Source: Tranquillimonas alkanivorans (GTDB lineage Bacteria; Pseudomonadota; Alphaproteobacteria; Rhodobacterales; Rhodobacteraceae). From it: a DNA stretch of 64,000 nucleotides. The position numbers and the translations under genes are program-made. Each line of letters starts with the position of its first letter. Position 1 is the first letter of the stretch. Location of the stretch: assembly GCF_900115595.1 (NCBI RefSeq), contig NZ_FOXA01000007.1:147661-211660 (forward strand), written 5' to 3'. A model generated the notes under the pieces. That model was not told where the DNA came from. It did not search any database and worked only from the letters and a program-made list of their open reading frames with translations. Below are positions 50,112-57,890 of the stretch, in pieces.

Positions 50112-51161
50112 TCACCTGCGCTCCGCGACGATCGCCGCCACCCGGTCCGCCGCCCGCTCCAGCGCATCGGGGTCCAGCGTCTCGGTCTCGACGCGGCCGA
50201 GCCAGCGGTTGTCGTCGCCGCGCTGGCGGGTGTAGCGGGGGTCGTAGTGGTGGATCACCAGTTCCTCGGCGAGCGAGGCGAAGTCCTCGCGCTCGACCAG
50301 CCCCTGCCAGTGCTCCACCCTCTCGCGCCCCTGCAGGCGCTTCAGAGACGCCACCACGCGCGTCAGCGTCTCGCGGTCGCGGATGATGTCGTCGTAGGCG
50401 CTCACGAGGTAGCGGACGCGCGCCGCGACCGGAGCGGCGATTTCGATCCGGGGCGCGTCGCGCATGGCCTTCCACAGCGACGGCGGCACGATGCGTGCGC
50501 CGACCTTGCTGCTTTCGGCCTCGACGACGACAGGGCGGCTCGGGTCCAGCGCGACCATCTCGCGCGCGAGCGCCGTCTCGAAGCCCTTCTGCTCGGGCTG
50601 CTCGCCCATGCCGCCGAAGACCGAGCCGCGGTGGTTGGCCAGCCCCTCGAGGTCGAGCGCCTGCACGCCCCGCGCCTTCAGCAATTCGAGGATGTCCGTC
50701 TTCGCCGTCCCGGTGTTCCCGTCGAGCAGGATCACCGGAGGCTCGAACGGCAGGTCGTAAAGCACCGACTTCACCGCCCGGCGATAGGTCTGATAGCCGC
50801 CCTCGATCAGGTCCACCCGCCAGCCGATCTGCGACAGGATCGCGGCGAAGGAGCCCGAGCGCTGCCCGCCGCGCCAGCAATATACCAGCGGCCGCCAGCC
50901 GCCGTCCTTGTCGCGCAGCGGTCCCTCGATATGGCGCGCGGCATTGCGGGCGACGAGCGCCGCGCCGATCTTGCGCGCCTTGAAGGGCGCGTCCTGGACA
51001 TAGATGGTGCCGACCTCCGCCCTCTCTTCGTTCGAGAGGACGGGAAGGTTGATCGCGCCGGGGACGTGGTCCTCGGCGAATTCCGCCGGGGAGCGCACGT
51101 CGATCACGGTGTCGAAGCCGTGGGCGTAAAGCTCCGGCAGGGTGTTGAAGCGAAAGGCCAT
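50112..51161 (-). CDS. mnmH: tRNA 2-selenouridine synthase
   Basis: A 349-residue MnmH (SelU, YbbB). The rhodanese domain (1-130) has the active Cys95 in VYCWRGGQRSG and DVRSPAEFAEDHVPGAIN at its start; the P-loop domain has GNTGTAKTDIL at residues 148-158, LDLEGLANHRGSVFGGMGEQ and VVVEAESSKVGARIVPPSLW. It replaces sulfur by selenium at position 34 of some tRNAs, via geranylation, with selenophosphate from SelD. The neighbouring selD-fusion gene supplies that substrate, so the two form a complete local unit. No selA or selB is visible, so selenium seems to be used for tRNA at least. Confidence 0.95.
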   Translation of the reverse strand: MAFRFNTLPELYAHGFDTVIDVRSPAEFAEDHVPGAINLPVLSNEERAEVGTIYVQDAPFKARKIGAALVARNAARHIEGPLRDKDGGWRPLVYCWRGGQRSGSFAAILSQIGWRVDLIEGGYQTYRRAVKSVLYDLPFEPPVILLDGNTGTAKTDILELLKARGVQALDLEGLANHRGSVFGGMGEQPEQKGFETALAREMVALDPSRPVVVEAESSKVGARIVPPSLWKAMRDAPRIEIAAPVAARVRYLVSAYDDIIRDRETLTRVVASLKRLQGRERVEHWQGLVEREDFASLAEELVIHHYDPRYTRQRGDDNRWLGRVETETLDPDALERAADRVAAIVAERR

Positions 51162-51179
51162 GTCCGGCCTCTTAGCGCC

Positions 51180-52091
51180 TCAGACCGCCTTCGGGAAGCT
51201 CTGCTCCATCACGGCGCGCGCCATCGCGTTGGCGGACTGCCAGGCGTGGTCGGCGGTGTCGCCGAGCGTCCAGTCGCCGCCCACGAACAATCCGTCAGCG
51301 CCGGTCAGGAACGGCCGGCCCAGCGGCTCCTCGGCCCAGGCGAAGCGCCAGCGGTGTGCTTCGGCGAACAACGGCTCGGGCGCGCTGAGCGCGGCGATCA
51401 GGCGAGCCGAGGCGTCGACGCGCTCGATCTCGAGCTGGGCGCGTGTCCACTCGGGGCGCGAATGCGCGACGAGCAGCGGCTTGTCCTCGCGGCCCGGACG
51501 GTCGCTCGACCACGTCAGGCGCGAGAACACGTTCGGATCGGGCAGGATCATGGGAAGCTGGTCCCACGCCGCCATCAGCGTCCAGACCGGCGCCATCTCG
51601 ACCCGGTTCAGCGCGCCTGCGTCATCCAGGTACTCGCCCAGAAGCTCGGCGGCCTGCGGCGCCGGGATGGTCGATATCACGGTCGCGAACGGGCCGAATG
51701 TCTCGTCCCCCGCCGACAGCCACCAGCCATCCGCGTCGCGCTGCACCTTGTCGATCCTGACCTCGGTGCGCACGTCGAGACCCATGGCGATGGGCTTCAC
51801 GAAATCGCTCATCCCCGGCTTGCCGACGAAGCTGCGGCTTTTCGTCATCTCGATGGCCGAGCCCGCCTGCACCAGCTGCCCGCAGAGCTTGCGGAAGCCG
51901 TCGCTTTTCGGGTGCACCTCGAGCGCGCCATGGTCGAAATCGCCCGCGTCGGTATGGCGCGTGGCAAGGCGTCCACCAACGCTCCTGCCCTTGTCGAATA
52001 CATTTACGGCGTGCCCGGCTTCAGCCAGTTGACGCGCCGCGCTCAGGCCGGCGAGTCCGGCTCCAATCACTGCTATATCTGTTTTCCCCAT
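51180..52091 (-). CDS. Renalase-like FAD-dependent oxidoreductase
   Basis: A 303-residue flavoprotein. TDIAVIGAGLAGLSAARQLA is the FAD dinucleotide motif, VNVFDKGRSVGGRLATRHTD the GR..GGR.. segment of amine-oxidase-like enzymes, and FVGGDWTLGDTADHAWQSA the C-terminal FAD contact with a G-D-W. This combination is that of bacterial renalase-type proteins, which oxidise 2- or 6-dihydro-NAD(P) isomers. ATG 52089-52091 is the correct start; the longer frame upstream has no start with a binding site. It is 18 bases upstream of mnmH in the same direction and probably cotranscribed. Confidence 0.87.
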   Translation of the reverse strand: MGKTDIAVIGAGLAGLSAARQLAEAGHAVNVFDKGRSVGGRLATRHTDAGDFDHGALEVHPKSDGFRKLCGQLVQAGSAIEMTKSRSFVGKPGMSDFVKPIAMGLDVRTEVRIDKVQRDADGWWLSAGDETFGPFATVISTIPAPQAAELLGEYLDDAGALNRVEMAPVWTLMAAWDQLPMILPDPNVFSRLTWSSDRPGREDKPLLVAHSRPEWTRAQLEIERVDASARLIAALSAPEPLFAEAHRWRFAWAEEPLGRPFLTGADGLFVGGDWTLGDTADHAWQSANAMARAVMEQSFPKAV

Positions 52092-52131
52092 GGCGCGGGA
52101 CATAGCGCGAGCGGGCCCGGGTTCCAACCCC

Positions 52132-53742
52132 TCAGTCCGGCGGGGCGAAGCTGTCGGCCCTCGCGCGGTGCCAGCGTCCGAGGTATCCGCAACCGTCATC
52201 CTCCTCGCGCAGCAGGAAACCCTCGGGCAGATACGGCCACGTTTCGTCCCCTGTCATCATCTCCGCGTCCTTTTCCCGCGTCATGAAATGGCGCGGCAGG
52301 AAGGCGCTGGGATGGGCAAGTCCGGCGGCGCCCGTGATCTCGGCCAGCGCGCGCAGGGTGTTCTCGTGATAACGCGCGACGCGGATCGACTTGTCGCCGA
52401 CGTGCAGCGCACGCTGACGCAGCGGGTCGTTGGTGGTCACGCCGGTGGGGCAGCGGTTGGTGTGGCAGGCCTGCGCCTGGATGCAGCCAACGGCGAACAT
52501 GAAGCCGCGCCCGCAATTAGCCCAGTCGGCGCCCAGCGCCAGCGCGCGGGCGATGTCGAAAGCCGAGACCAGCTTGCCCGCCGCCCCGATGCGGACCTGG
52601 TCGCGCAGGCCTGCGCCGCGCAGGGTGTTGTGCACGAAGGTCAGCCCCTCGGTCAGCGGCATGCCAACGTGGTTCGCGAATTCCACCGGCGCGGCGCCGG
52701 TGCCGCCTTCCTTGCCGTCGACGATGATGAAGTCGGGCGCGATGCCGGTTTCGAGCATCGCTTTGACCATGCACATAAACTCGCGCCGGTGGCCGATGCA
52801 AAGCTTGAAGCCGATGGGTTTGCCGCCGGACAAGAGGCGCAGCTGGGCGATGAACTCCATCATCTCGATGGGCGTCGAGAAGGCCGAGTGCGAGGGCGGC
52901 GAGATGCAGTCGCGCCCCATGGGGATGCCGCGTGCCTCGGCGATCTCGGGCGTGATCTTGGCCGCCGGCAGGACGCCGCCGTGGCCGGGCTTGGCGCCCT
53001 GGCTGACCTTGATCTCGACCATCTTCACCTGCGGATCGGTCGCTTGATCGGCAAATTTGCCGGGGTCGAACTCGCCCACTTGGTTGCGGCAGCCGAAATA
53101 GCCCGAGCCGAGCTCCCAGATCAGATCGCCGCCGCCTTCGCGGTGATACCGGCTGATCCCGCCCTCTCCGGTGTCCTGTGCAAAACCGCCCAATTTCGCG
53201 CCCCGGTTCAAAGCCGAGACGGCGTTGGGCGACAGGGACCCGAAGCTCATCGCCGAGATATTGTAGATCGAGGCGGCATAGGGCTGCTTGCAGTCCGGTC
53301 CGCCCACGGTGACCCGGAAGTCGTGGTCGTCGATGTGCACCGCCCGGACAGAGTGGGTGAGCCACGAATAACCCGCGTCGTAGACCCGCTCGCGCGTACC
53401 GAACGGCCGGTTGCCCTCCACTCCCTTGGCCCGCTGGTAGACGAGCGAGCGCTGTTCGCGGCTGAACGGCTCTTCGTCCTGGTCGCTTTCGATCAGGTAC
53501 TGGCGGATCTCGGGGCGGATGCCCTCGAACAGGAAGCGCATGTGCCCGATCACGGGATAGTTTCGCAGGATCGCGTGCTTGGGCTGGACCACGTCCCAAA
53601 GGCCCAGCAGCGCCATCGGCCCGAAGATCGCCAGCGGCACCAGCGCCCACGGCGTCGCCAGAAGACCGGCCAGCGACAACAGCGCCGCCACCGTCACGCC
53701 GATGAATACCGTGTACCGTCTGCCCGATGAGATGCCGCGCAC
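52132..53742 (-). CDS. FMN-binding glutamate-synthase-like protein (GltB2 type)
   Basis: A 536-residue protein with one or two N-terminal transmembrane helices (TVFIGVTVAALLSLAGLLAT) and a glutamate-synthase alpha-subunit-like FMN barrel. SAMSFGSLSPNAVSALNRGA, GEGGISRYHREGGGDLIWEL, VKVSQ-type KMVEIKVSQGAKPGHGG and QACHTNRCPTGVTTNDP (iron-sulfur cysteines) are family hallmarks. It lacks the glutaminase domain of true GOGAT. The role is unknown, but it is membrane-bound and probably transfers electrons to an amine or imine substrate. GTG 53740-53742 follows AAGGAGGATTCT. Confidence 0.87.
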   Translation of the reverse strand: MRGISSGRRYTVFIGVTVAALLSLAGLLATPWALVPLAIFGPMALLGLWDVVQPKHAILRNYPVIGHMRFLFEGIRPEIRQYLIESDQDEEPFSREQRSLVYQRAKGVEGNRPFGTRERVYDAGYSWLTHSVRAVHIDDHDFRVTVGGPDCKQPYAASIYNISAMSFGSLSPNAVSALNRGAKLGGFAQDTGEGGISRYHREGGGDLIWELGSGYFGCRNQVGEFDPGKFADQATDPQVKMVEIKVSQGAKPGHGGVLPAAKITPEIAEARGIPMGRDCISPPSHSAFSTPIEMMEFIAQLRLLSGGKPIGFKLCIGHRREFMCMVKAMLETGIAPDFIIVDGKEGGTGAAPVEFANHVGMPLTEGLTFVHNTLRGAGLRDQVRIGAAGKLVSAFDIARALALGADWANCGRGFMFAVGCIQAQACHTNRCPTGVTTNDPLRQRALHVGDKSIRVARYHENTLRALAEITGAAGLAHPSAFLPRHFMTREKDAEMMTGDETWPYLPEGFLLREEDDGCGYLGRWHRARADSFAPPD

Positions 53743-53822
53743 AGAATCCTCCTTCTGCTTCTTCCCGCCCCAACGCGCGAGCGTGGCATTGGTTGTCCTG
53801 TGCCTGCAACCGGGCGGGCCGC

Positions 53823-53857
53823 AAAAGAAAACGCGGCGAAGGTCGCCCTCCGCCGCG
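53823..53857 (-). terminator. Terminator of the O-demethylase gene
   Basis: On the minus strand CGCGGCGGAGG and CCTTCGCCGCG pair around a GCGA loop (one mismatch or bulge), followed by TTTTCTTTT. It lies 26 bases after the stop of the gene at 53883. Confidence 0.85.
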
Positions 53858-53882
53858 CTGCCCGTGAGTGATGGAGGAGCCG

Positions 53883-55292
53883 TCAGCCCTGCTTGGTGCG
53901 CCAGCTGTCGGCGTAGTTCTCGCGCGCCTCGGTCGAGTACGGGGTCGGCGACACGCGCACCCGGATCTCGGCCTGCTTGTGCTTCTCGGTCGAGGTCTTG
54001 TCCGAGCCGCCGTTCGGCTCGCCCCAGACCATCGTCAGCACGTCGCCCACCTGCACGTCGTCATCCACGATGCCCAGCGAGAGCATGCAGCGCTCGTTGT
54101 ACGAGTAGCCGTTGAACATCGACATGCCGACCATCCGGTCGCCCTGCATCACCATGTCGAAGCTCGACGAGGCGTAGTTCGACAGCGGGAAGTCGATCCA
54201 CTTGTAGTGATCCTCGCCCGGCTTGAAGGCCGAGGCGATGACGTTGACCACGTCCTCGGCGTTCCACTCGAAGGTGACCTTCTTGCGGTTCTTCTGACCC
54301 TTCATCTTCTCGACCGCCTCGCGTCCGACGAAGTCGTGGTCGAACTTGGCGTAGATGCCGTAGCCCAACTCGTACGGGTTGGTGTAGTAGTCGCGGATGT
54401 CTTTCGACACGTAGCTGCCGCCGATCGAGCCGCCGGCCTCGTAGCTGTCGGCCGCCAGCCATTCGCGGTACTGCTGCATCAGGCCGTCACCGGTGTAGAT
54501 CGCCGGCAGCGGCGACGGGATCCAGCCCGACTCGAGCGTGTTGGTGGCATAGGCGCGCGAGCCGACCTGCCGCAGGTCGACACCCGCCTCGCGGGCCGAG
54601 TCGAGGATCACTTTGCGGATGTAGTCCTTGTCCTCGTACGGACCCCAAAGCTCGAGCCCCGGCGCGCCGGCCATGCCGTGGCGCAGCGCCTGAACCCGCT
54701 TCGAGCCGACGTTGATCCAGTCGACGTGGAAGAACTTCACGTCCGGCACCGGACCGCCGTTCATCACGGTGAAGATCTTGTCGGCCTCCGGGCCCTGGAT
54801 CTGGAACCGGTAATGCGTGCGCGTCACCGCCTTGCCGTCGGGGCGCGAGGGCGAGCGCGGGTCGCGGGTGATGCGGACGTTGAAGGTGCTGACCGCCTGG
54901 TTGAACTGCACCCAGTTGGCGGTCGGGGCGCGGCCCACCAGCACGAACTTGTCTTCGCGCTCGCGGAAGATGATCATGTCGCCGATCACGTAGCCTTCGG
55001 TCGACACGGGCACGAAGTGCTTGGCGCGGTCGGTGCCGAAATTGGCGAAGCTGTTGATGGCGAGGCTTTCGAGGAAGCGCGCCGCGTCCGGCCCCTCGAC
55101 GATCAGCTCGTCCATGTGGTGGCTCTGGTCAAACAGCACCGCGCTTTCGCGCCAGGCGCGCTGCTCGTCGCGCCAGTTCGAGAACTCCGGCGCGACGACC
55201 GGGTAGACGTAGATGCCGAGCTTGGAGTTGCGCAGCATCCCGACGACGTCGGGGTTTTCCTTGAGGATATCGTCGAGGCTGGTGGCGGTCAT
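53883..55292 (-). CDS. Tetrahydrofolate-dependent O-demethylase-like protein (LigM/DesA type)
   Basis: A 469-residue protein of the GcvT (aminomethyltransferase) fold, matching the length of LigM/DesA. AVLFDQSHHMDELIVEGPDA with DQS is the family start, RFLESLAINSFANFGTDRAK the folate-side block, TLESGWIPSPLPAIYTGDGL the central one, and DHDFVGREAVEKMKGQKNRK and VWGEPNGGSDKTSTEKHKQA the C-terminal domain. LigM and DesA move methyl from vanillate or syringate to tetrahydrofolate. Substrate here may be a methoxy-aromatic or another methyl donor. ATG 55290-55292. Two TGTATACA sites upstream suggest control by a GntR-type repressor. Confidence 0.82.
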   Translation of the reverse strand: MTATSLDDILKENPDVVGMLRNSKLGIYVYPVVAPEFSNWRDEQRAWRESAVLFDQSHHMDELIVEGPDAARFLESLAINSFANFGTDRAKHFVPVSTEGYVIGDMIIFREREDKFVLVGRAPTANWVQFNQAVSTFNVRITRDPRSPSRPDGKAVTRTHYRFQIQGPEADKIFTVMNGGPVPDVKFFHVDWINVGSKRVQALRHGMAGAPGLELWGPYEDKDYIRKVILDSAREAGVDLRQVGSRAYATNTLESGWIPSPLPAIYTGDGLMQQYREWLAADSYEAGGSIGGSYVSKDIRDYYTNPYELGYGIYAKFDHDFVGREAVEKMKGQKNRKKVTFEWNAEDVVNVIASAFKPGEDHYKWIDFPLSNYASSSFDMVMQGDRMVGMSMFNGYSYNERCMLSLGIVDDDVQVGDVLTMVWGEPNGGSDKTSTEKHKQAEIRVRVSPTPYSTEARENYADSWRTKQG

Positions 55293-55317
55293 GTCGGCTC
55301 CTCCCGAGTCAGGCCCA

Positions 55318-55329
55318 AATGTATACATT
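55318..55329. promoter_or_regulatory. GntR-type operator candidate, proximal
   Basis: AATGTATACATT is a perfect 12-bp palindrome 26 bases upstream of the demethylase ATG, in the leader or core promoter. TGTATACA cores are typical of GntR/FCD repressors of catabolic genes. Confidence 0.6.
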
Positions 55330-55488
55330 CTTGTGACGTGACGCAGCGGGAAAAGCAAGGGGGCGAGACGTGCGAAGTCGGCGCATTGGCAGATACGTGC
55401 ACGCTCAGGATGCTCAGGGGTTGATGCGTCTTCCGGGCCATGCACGCACGCCGAAGCGCAGTCTGCGCGGTGCGTCCCTTGACGACAC

Positions 55489-55496
55489 TGTATACA
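55489..55496. promoter_or_regulatory. GntR-type operator candidate, distal
   Basis: TGTATACA, flanked as CACTGTATACACTAC, repeats the palindromic core of the site at 55318. It lies about 170 bases from it, so looping or control of a second promoter is possible. Confidence 0.5.
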
Positions 55497-55521
55497 CTAC
55501 AACGGAACGGCCGCCATATTT

Positions 55522-56280
55522 TCAGCGGTCGAGCGCGTCCAGAACCTCGTCGGCCAGTTCCCCGACCGGGCGCGTGCCGTCCAGCCTCAGGAACCGCGCC
55601 TCTGGCACTTGCGACAGCGCCGCCACGTACCGCTGCTGCCCCGCGAGATTGGCCGCGATGGCGGCCTCGAACTCCTCTTGCGGGCGATGACCATGGCGAG
55701 TCCGGTGGCTCCGGCTGGACTTCATCCGCTCTTTCGCCCGGGCGTAAACCGCTTTCGGTTCGGCCACGAGGCATACGAGCAACCGGTCGCGCAGCAGACC
55801 GGACAAGAAAGCCATGTGCTCCGGCTGCCCCTGCTCGGCCAGCTCAAGGATCTGCATGCGGAACTTGCGGAAGATCCCCGTCTCGTCCAGCAGGATCTCT
55901 CCGCCCAGCCGCCGCAGGCGGACGTCCTGCTTGAGATAACCGATCTGCCTGTCGAGATACCGCATGCTGCCCTCGAGCGCGCGCCAGTCCATCCTCTCGT
56001 ACGGCCGCAGTCGTCCGACGACGTAGCTTTCGATCAGCCGCACCTCCACCGGATCGAGCGGCACATCGGTGTAGGCCAGTGCCTCCGGCTGGACGCCCCC
56101 GAACCCGCCCCGCCGTGCGATCTCTCGCAGGAGCGTCGACTTGCCGACGGCCGGCGGCCCCAGGAACTCGACCAGCCGCGCCCGACCCGAGACCCGACGA
56201 TATGCCACGGTCGCTCCATAGGGGGGAAGCAGGGCCGACAGCCCGAAGGCACGGCCGAGCCGGGCGATTGACCGGGTCAT
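55522..56280 (-). CDS. P-loop ATPase/kinase-like protein, unknown
   Basis: A 252-residue protein with a P-loop RLVEFLGPPAVGKSTLLREI at about residues 35-54. The region GGEILLDETGIFRKFRMQIL gives a DE pair like the Walker B or a kinase lid acid. MAFLSGLLRDRLLVCLVAEP forms a buried strand and later KAVYARAKERMKSSRSHRTR is strongly basic, perhaps a lid or nucleic-acid-binding patch. No named family is recognised; a small-molecule or sugar kinase or a sulfotransferase-associated kinase is possible. ATG 56278-56280 is the natural start. It is monocistronic as far as the sequence shows. Confidence 0.72.
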   Translation of the reverse strand: MTRSIARLGRAFGLSALLPPYGATVAYRRVSGRARLVEFLGPPAVGKSTLLREIARRGGFGGVQPEALAYTDVPLDPVEVRLIESYVVGRLRPYERMDWRALEGSMRYLDRQIGYLKQDVRLRRLGGEILLDETGIFRKFRMQILELAEQGQPEHMAFLSGLLRDRLLVCLVAEPKAVYARAKERMKSSRSHRTRHGHRPQEEFEAAIAANLAGQQRYVAALSQVPEARFLRLDGTRPVGELADEVLDALDR

Positions 56281-56659
56281 CTGCCGGACTCGTCACAGCG
56301 GCGGCAGGAGGAGAGCGTGCTTCGGTTCAGCATCTGGAGACACATGAGGTGCAACTTGTACCGGATACGGTGTGCCATTCCCAGCGACTTCTGACAGTCC
56401 GCAGCCAGCTTTCCTTGCGCAGCATCGACTGCGGTCCTGCCGGACGCAGTCGCTGAAGCTCTGCCTCAGAGGGCGTCGCGCTGTCCTGCGGGCGACAATT
56501 CCAGATGTTGCGCGATGGCCTCTGTCGGATCGCCGGCATCCAGGTGCCCCGTGAGCCTCATCGACCCGCCGGAAGCTCAGAGAAACGCCGCGTCGAGGTC
56601 GCCCAACCGGGCCCCTGCAGCCTTGCCTACTCGACTTCAGCGCAGTATCAGACCCTGTG
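56281..56659. other. 379-base gap without a convincing gene
   Basis: Several short frames exist on both strands but none has both a ribosome binding site and protein-like composition. The last 50 bases should contain the promoter of tRNA-Thr. I see nothing else that I can support. Confidence 0.5.
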
Positions 56660-56735
56660 GCCGTCATAGCTCAGTCGGTAGAGCGCCTCACTTGTAATGA
56701 GGATGTCCGGGGTTCGAATCCTCGTGGCGGCACCA
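56660..56735 (+). tRNA. tRNA-Thr (anticodon TGT)
   Basis: The acceptor GCCGTCA/TGGCGGC (one T-G pair), D arm with AGCTCAGTCGGTAGAGC, anticodon arm CCTCA-CTTGTAA-TGAGG (anticodon TGT), T arm and encoded CCA are all present. Sequence after the gene changes character, so its 3' end is a probable integration site. Confidence 0.95.
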
Positions 56736-56740
56736 CCGTC

Positions 56741-56789
56741 AACAGCAAAAAGCCTCGGAAACGTTCAGTTTCCGAGGCTTTTTGCTGTT
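56741..56789. terminator. Very long perfect hairpin after tRNA-Thr
   Basis: AACAGCAAAAAGCCTCGGAAAC would be one arm of a perfect 22-bp stem with a five-base GTTCA loop (arms 56741-56762 and 56768-56789). A5 and T5 runs lie inside the stem ends, so it can terminate transcription in both directions. Confidence 0.85.
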
Positions 56790-56946
56790 CTGAGGAAAAA
56801 CTGCCACACAAATTGCCACACAAGACCGCCAGACAGGCACCCCGGCTCGCGCCTCGCCTGCCGGTAAAATCGGCGGATCAAACCGCATCTCCTGAGCGCC
56901 GTCGGAACGACCTCCCTCCAGTCCAAAACTTGCTCTGGAGGAAAAA

Positions 56947-57141
56947 ATGGCGCCCTCGATCAACCGTTTGCTGCAGGCCCGTGATGCTATGTTGACGATC
57001 ATCTCGTCGCGCGAGGACGGCGCGCGTTACGTTCCGATATTCCTGCGCCTCGAGAAAGAGATCGCCGCGCACAAGGGGACCAACGAAGACTATCAGAGGA
57101 TCCTGCAGATGGCCGCTGAACGAAGCTCTGCAGCCGCTTGA
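56947..57141 (+). CDS. Small unknown protein, 64 residues
   Basis: GGAGGAAAAA directly before the ATG is a strong ribosome binding site. The protein is helical and evenly charged: INRLLQARDAMLTIISSRED then ARYVPIFLRLEKEIAAHKGT and EDYQRILQMAAERSSAAA. It does not resemble a family I know. It is the first gene of the presumed island after tRNA-Thr and may be a remnant of the integrated element, perhaps a small regulator. The good ribosome binding site and amphipathic pattern make it likely to be real. Confidence 0.55.
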   Translation: MAPSINRLLQARDAMLTIISSREDGARYVPIFLRLEKEIAAHKGTNEDYQRILQMAAERSSAAA

Positions 57142-57452
57142 TCTGGGGTCCCATAGCATTTCTCCAGCCCAGCCGGTTCAATTTGGCTCCGCCAACGCTC
57201 CTTCCCTCGCCGGAGAGAGCAACGCTAACGATGCGCCGGAACGGCCGGCGCATCCGTAGTTACTCCCACAGCTCTGCGACGAAGTCGTGATCGGTGACTC
57301 CGACGCCGCACCAAAACCGGGCAGCATTATCCGGTATCCCACCGACGAATCGCTTGATGCGCTGCGGAGGCCGCCACTGGAAGGTCTCCAGGATCTTGAG
57401 CGGCCTGGGCGCTGCGGTCGCGGTCGGCGCGGGCCCTCCGCGCCGGCGAAAC
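57142..57452. other. 311-base gap with a possible start-less short frame
   Basis: On the minus strand a frame ending with TAA at 57260-57262 reads PLKILETFQWRPPQRIKRFV then GGIPDNAARFWCGVGVTDHD and FVAELWE, which looks like real protein, but no ATG, GTG or TTG precedes it within the frame. It could be a decayed or frameshifted third gene of the operon upstream. Nothing else is supported here. Confidence 0.35.
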
Positions 57453-57890
57453 CTACTGGTTCAGCAGCTCCTGCGTCGTCCTCATGGCGCTGGTCAGACT
57501 GAGCGCAAGCTCGATCTGACCCAGGAGCGCTCGAAGGGGCTTCCTGGCCTGCTCGGCCGCCTTCGCATACCTGGTGAGGCGGGTCTCGTAGACCCGGCAG
57601 GGCTCCCTGAGCCAAAGGACGTCATGGGTAGGCCGCTCCACCCTGTACGTGCCAGACGAGATGACCTCATCGAGCGCAGCGTTGGCTTCTCGGAGCAGAT
57701 CGCGGGTTCGCTTCTCCACGAGCCGTCCCTCAGCGAGCATCGCAACGAGCGTCGACAGATGCTCATGACGATCCTCCGGCAGAAGGGGCGCCACGACGTG
57801 CTCGAGGTGTTTGGGCATGGCGTCGGAGAACGCGACGGCGAGTCCGACAGCGTCGCGCAATTGCGCCGTCATATGGTCCTGCATCTTCAT
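57453..57890 (-). CDS. Unknown helical protein paired with a PemK/MazF-like gene
   Basis: A 145-residue, mostly helical protein. Stretches such as AQLRDAVGLAVAFSDAMPKH, VEKRTRDLLREANAALDEVI and RLTRYAKAAEQARKPLRALL show heptad-like spacing, so a coiled coil or helical bundle is likely. I do not know the family. Its ATG (57888-57890) overlaps the TGA of the PemK/MazF-like gene by four bases, so the two are made from the same message and may form a complex, for example antitoxin and toxin or a toxin and accessory subunit; the order would be the reverse of classical mazEF. Confidence 0.65.
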   Translation of the reverse strand: MKMQDHMTAQLRDAVGLAVAFSDAMPKHLEHVVAPLLPEDRHEHLSTLVAMLAEGRLVEKRTRDLLREANAALDEVISSGTYRVERPTHDVLWLREPCRVYETRLTRYAKAAEQARKPLRALLGQIELALSLTSAMRTTQELLNQ

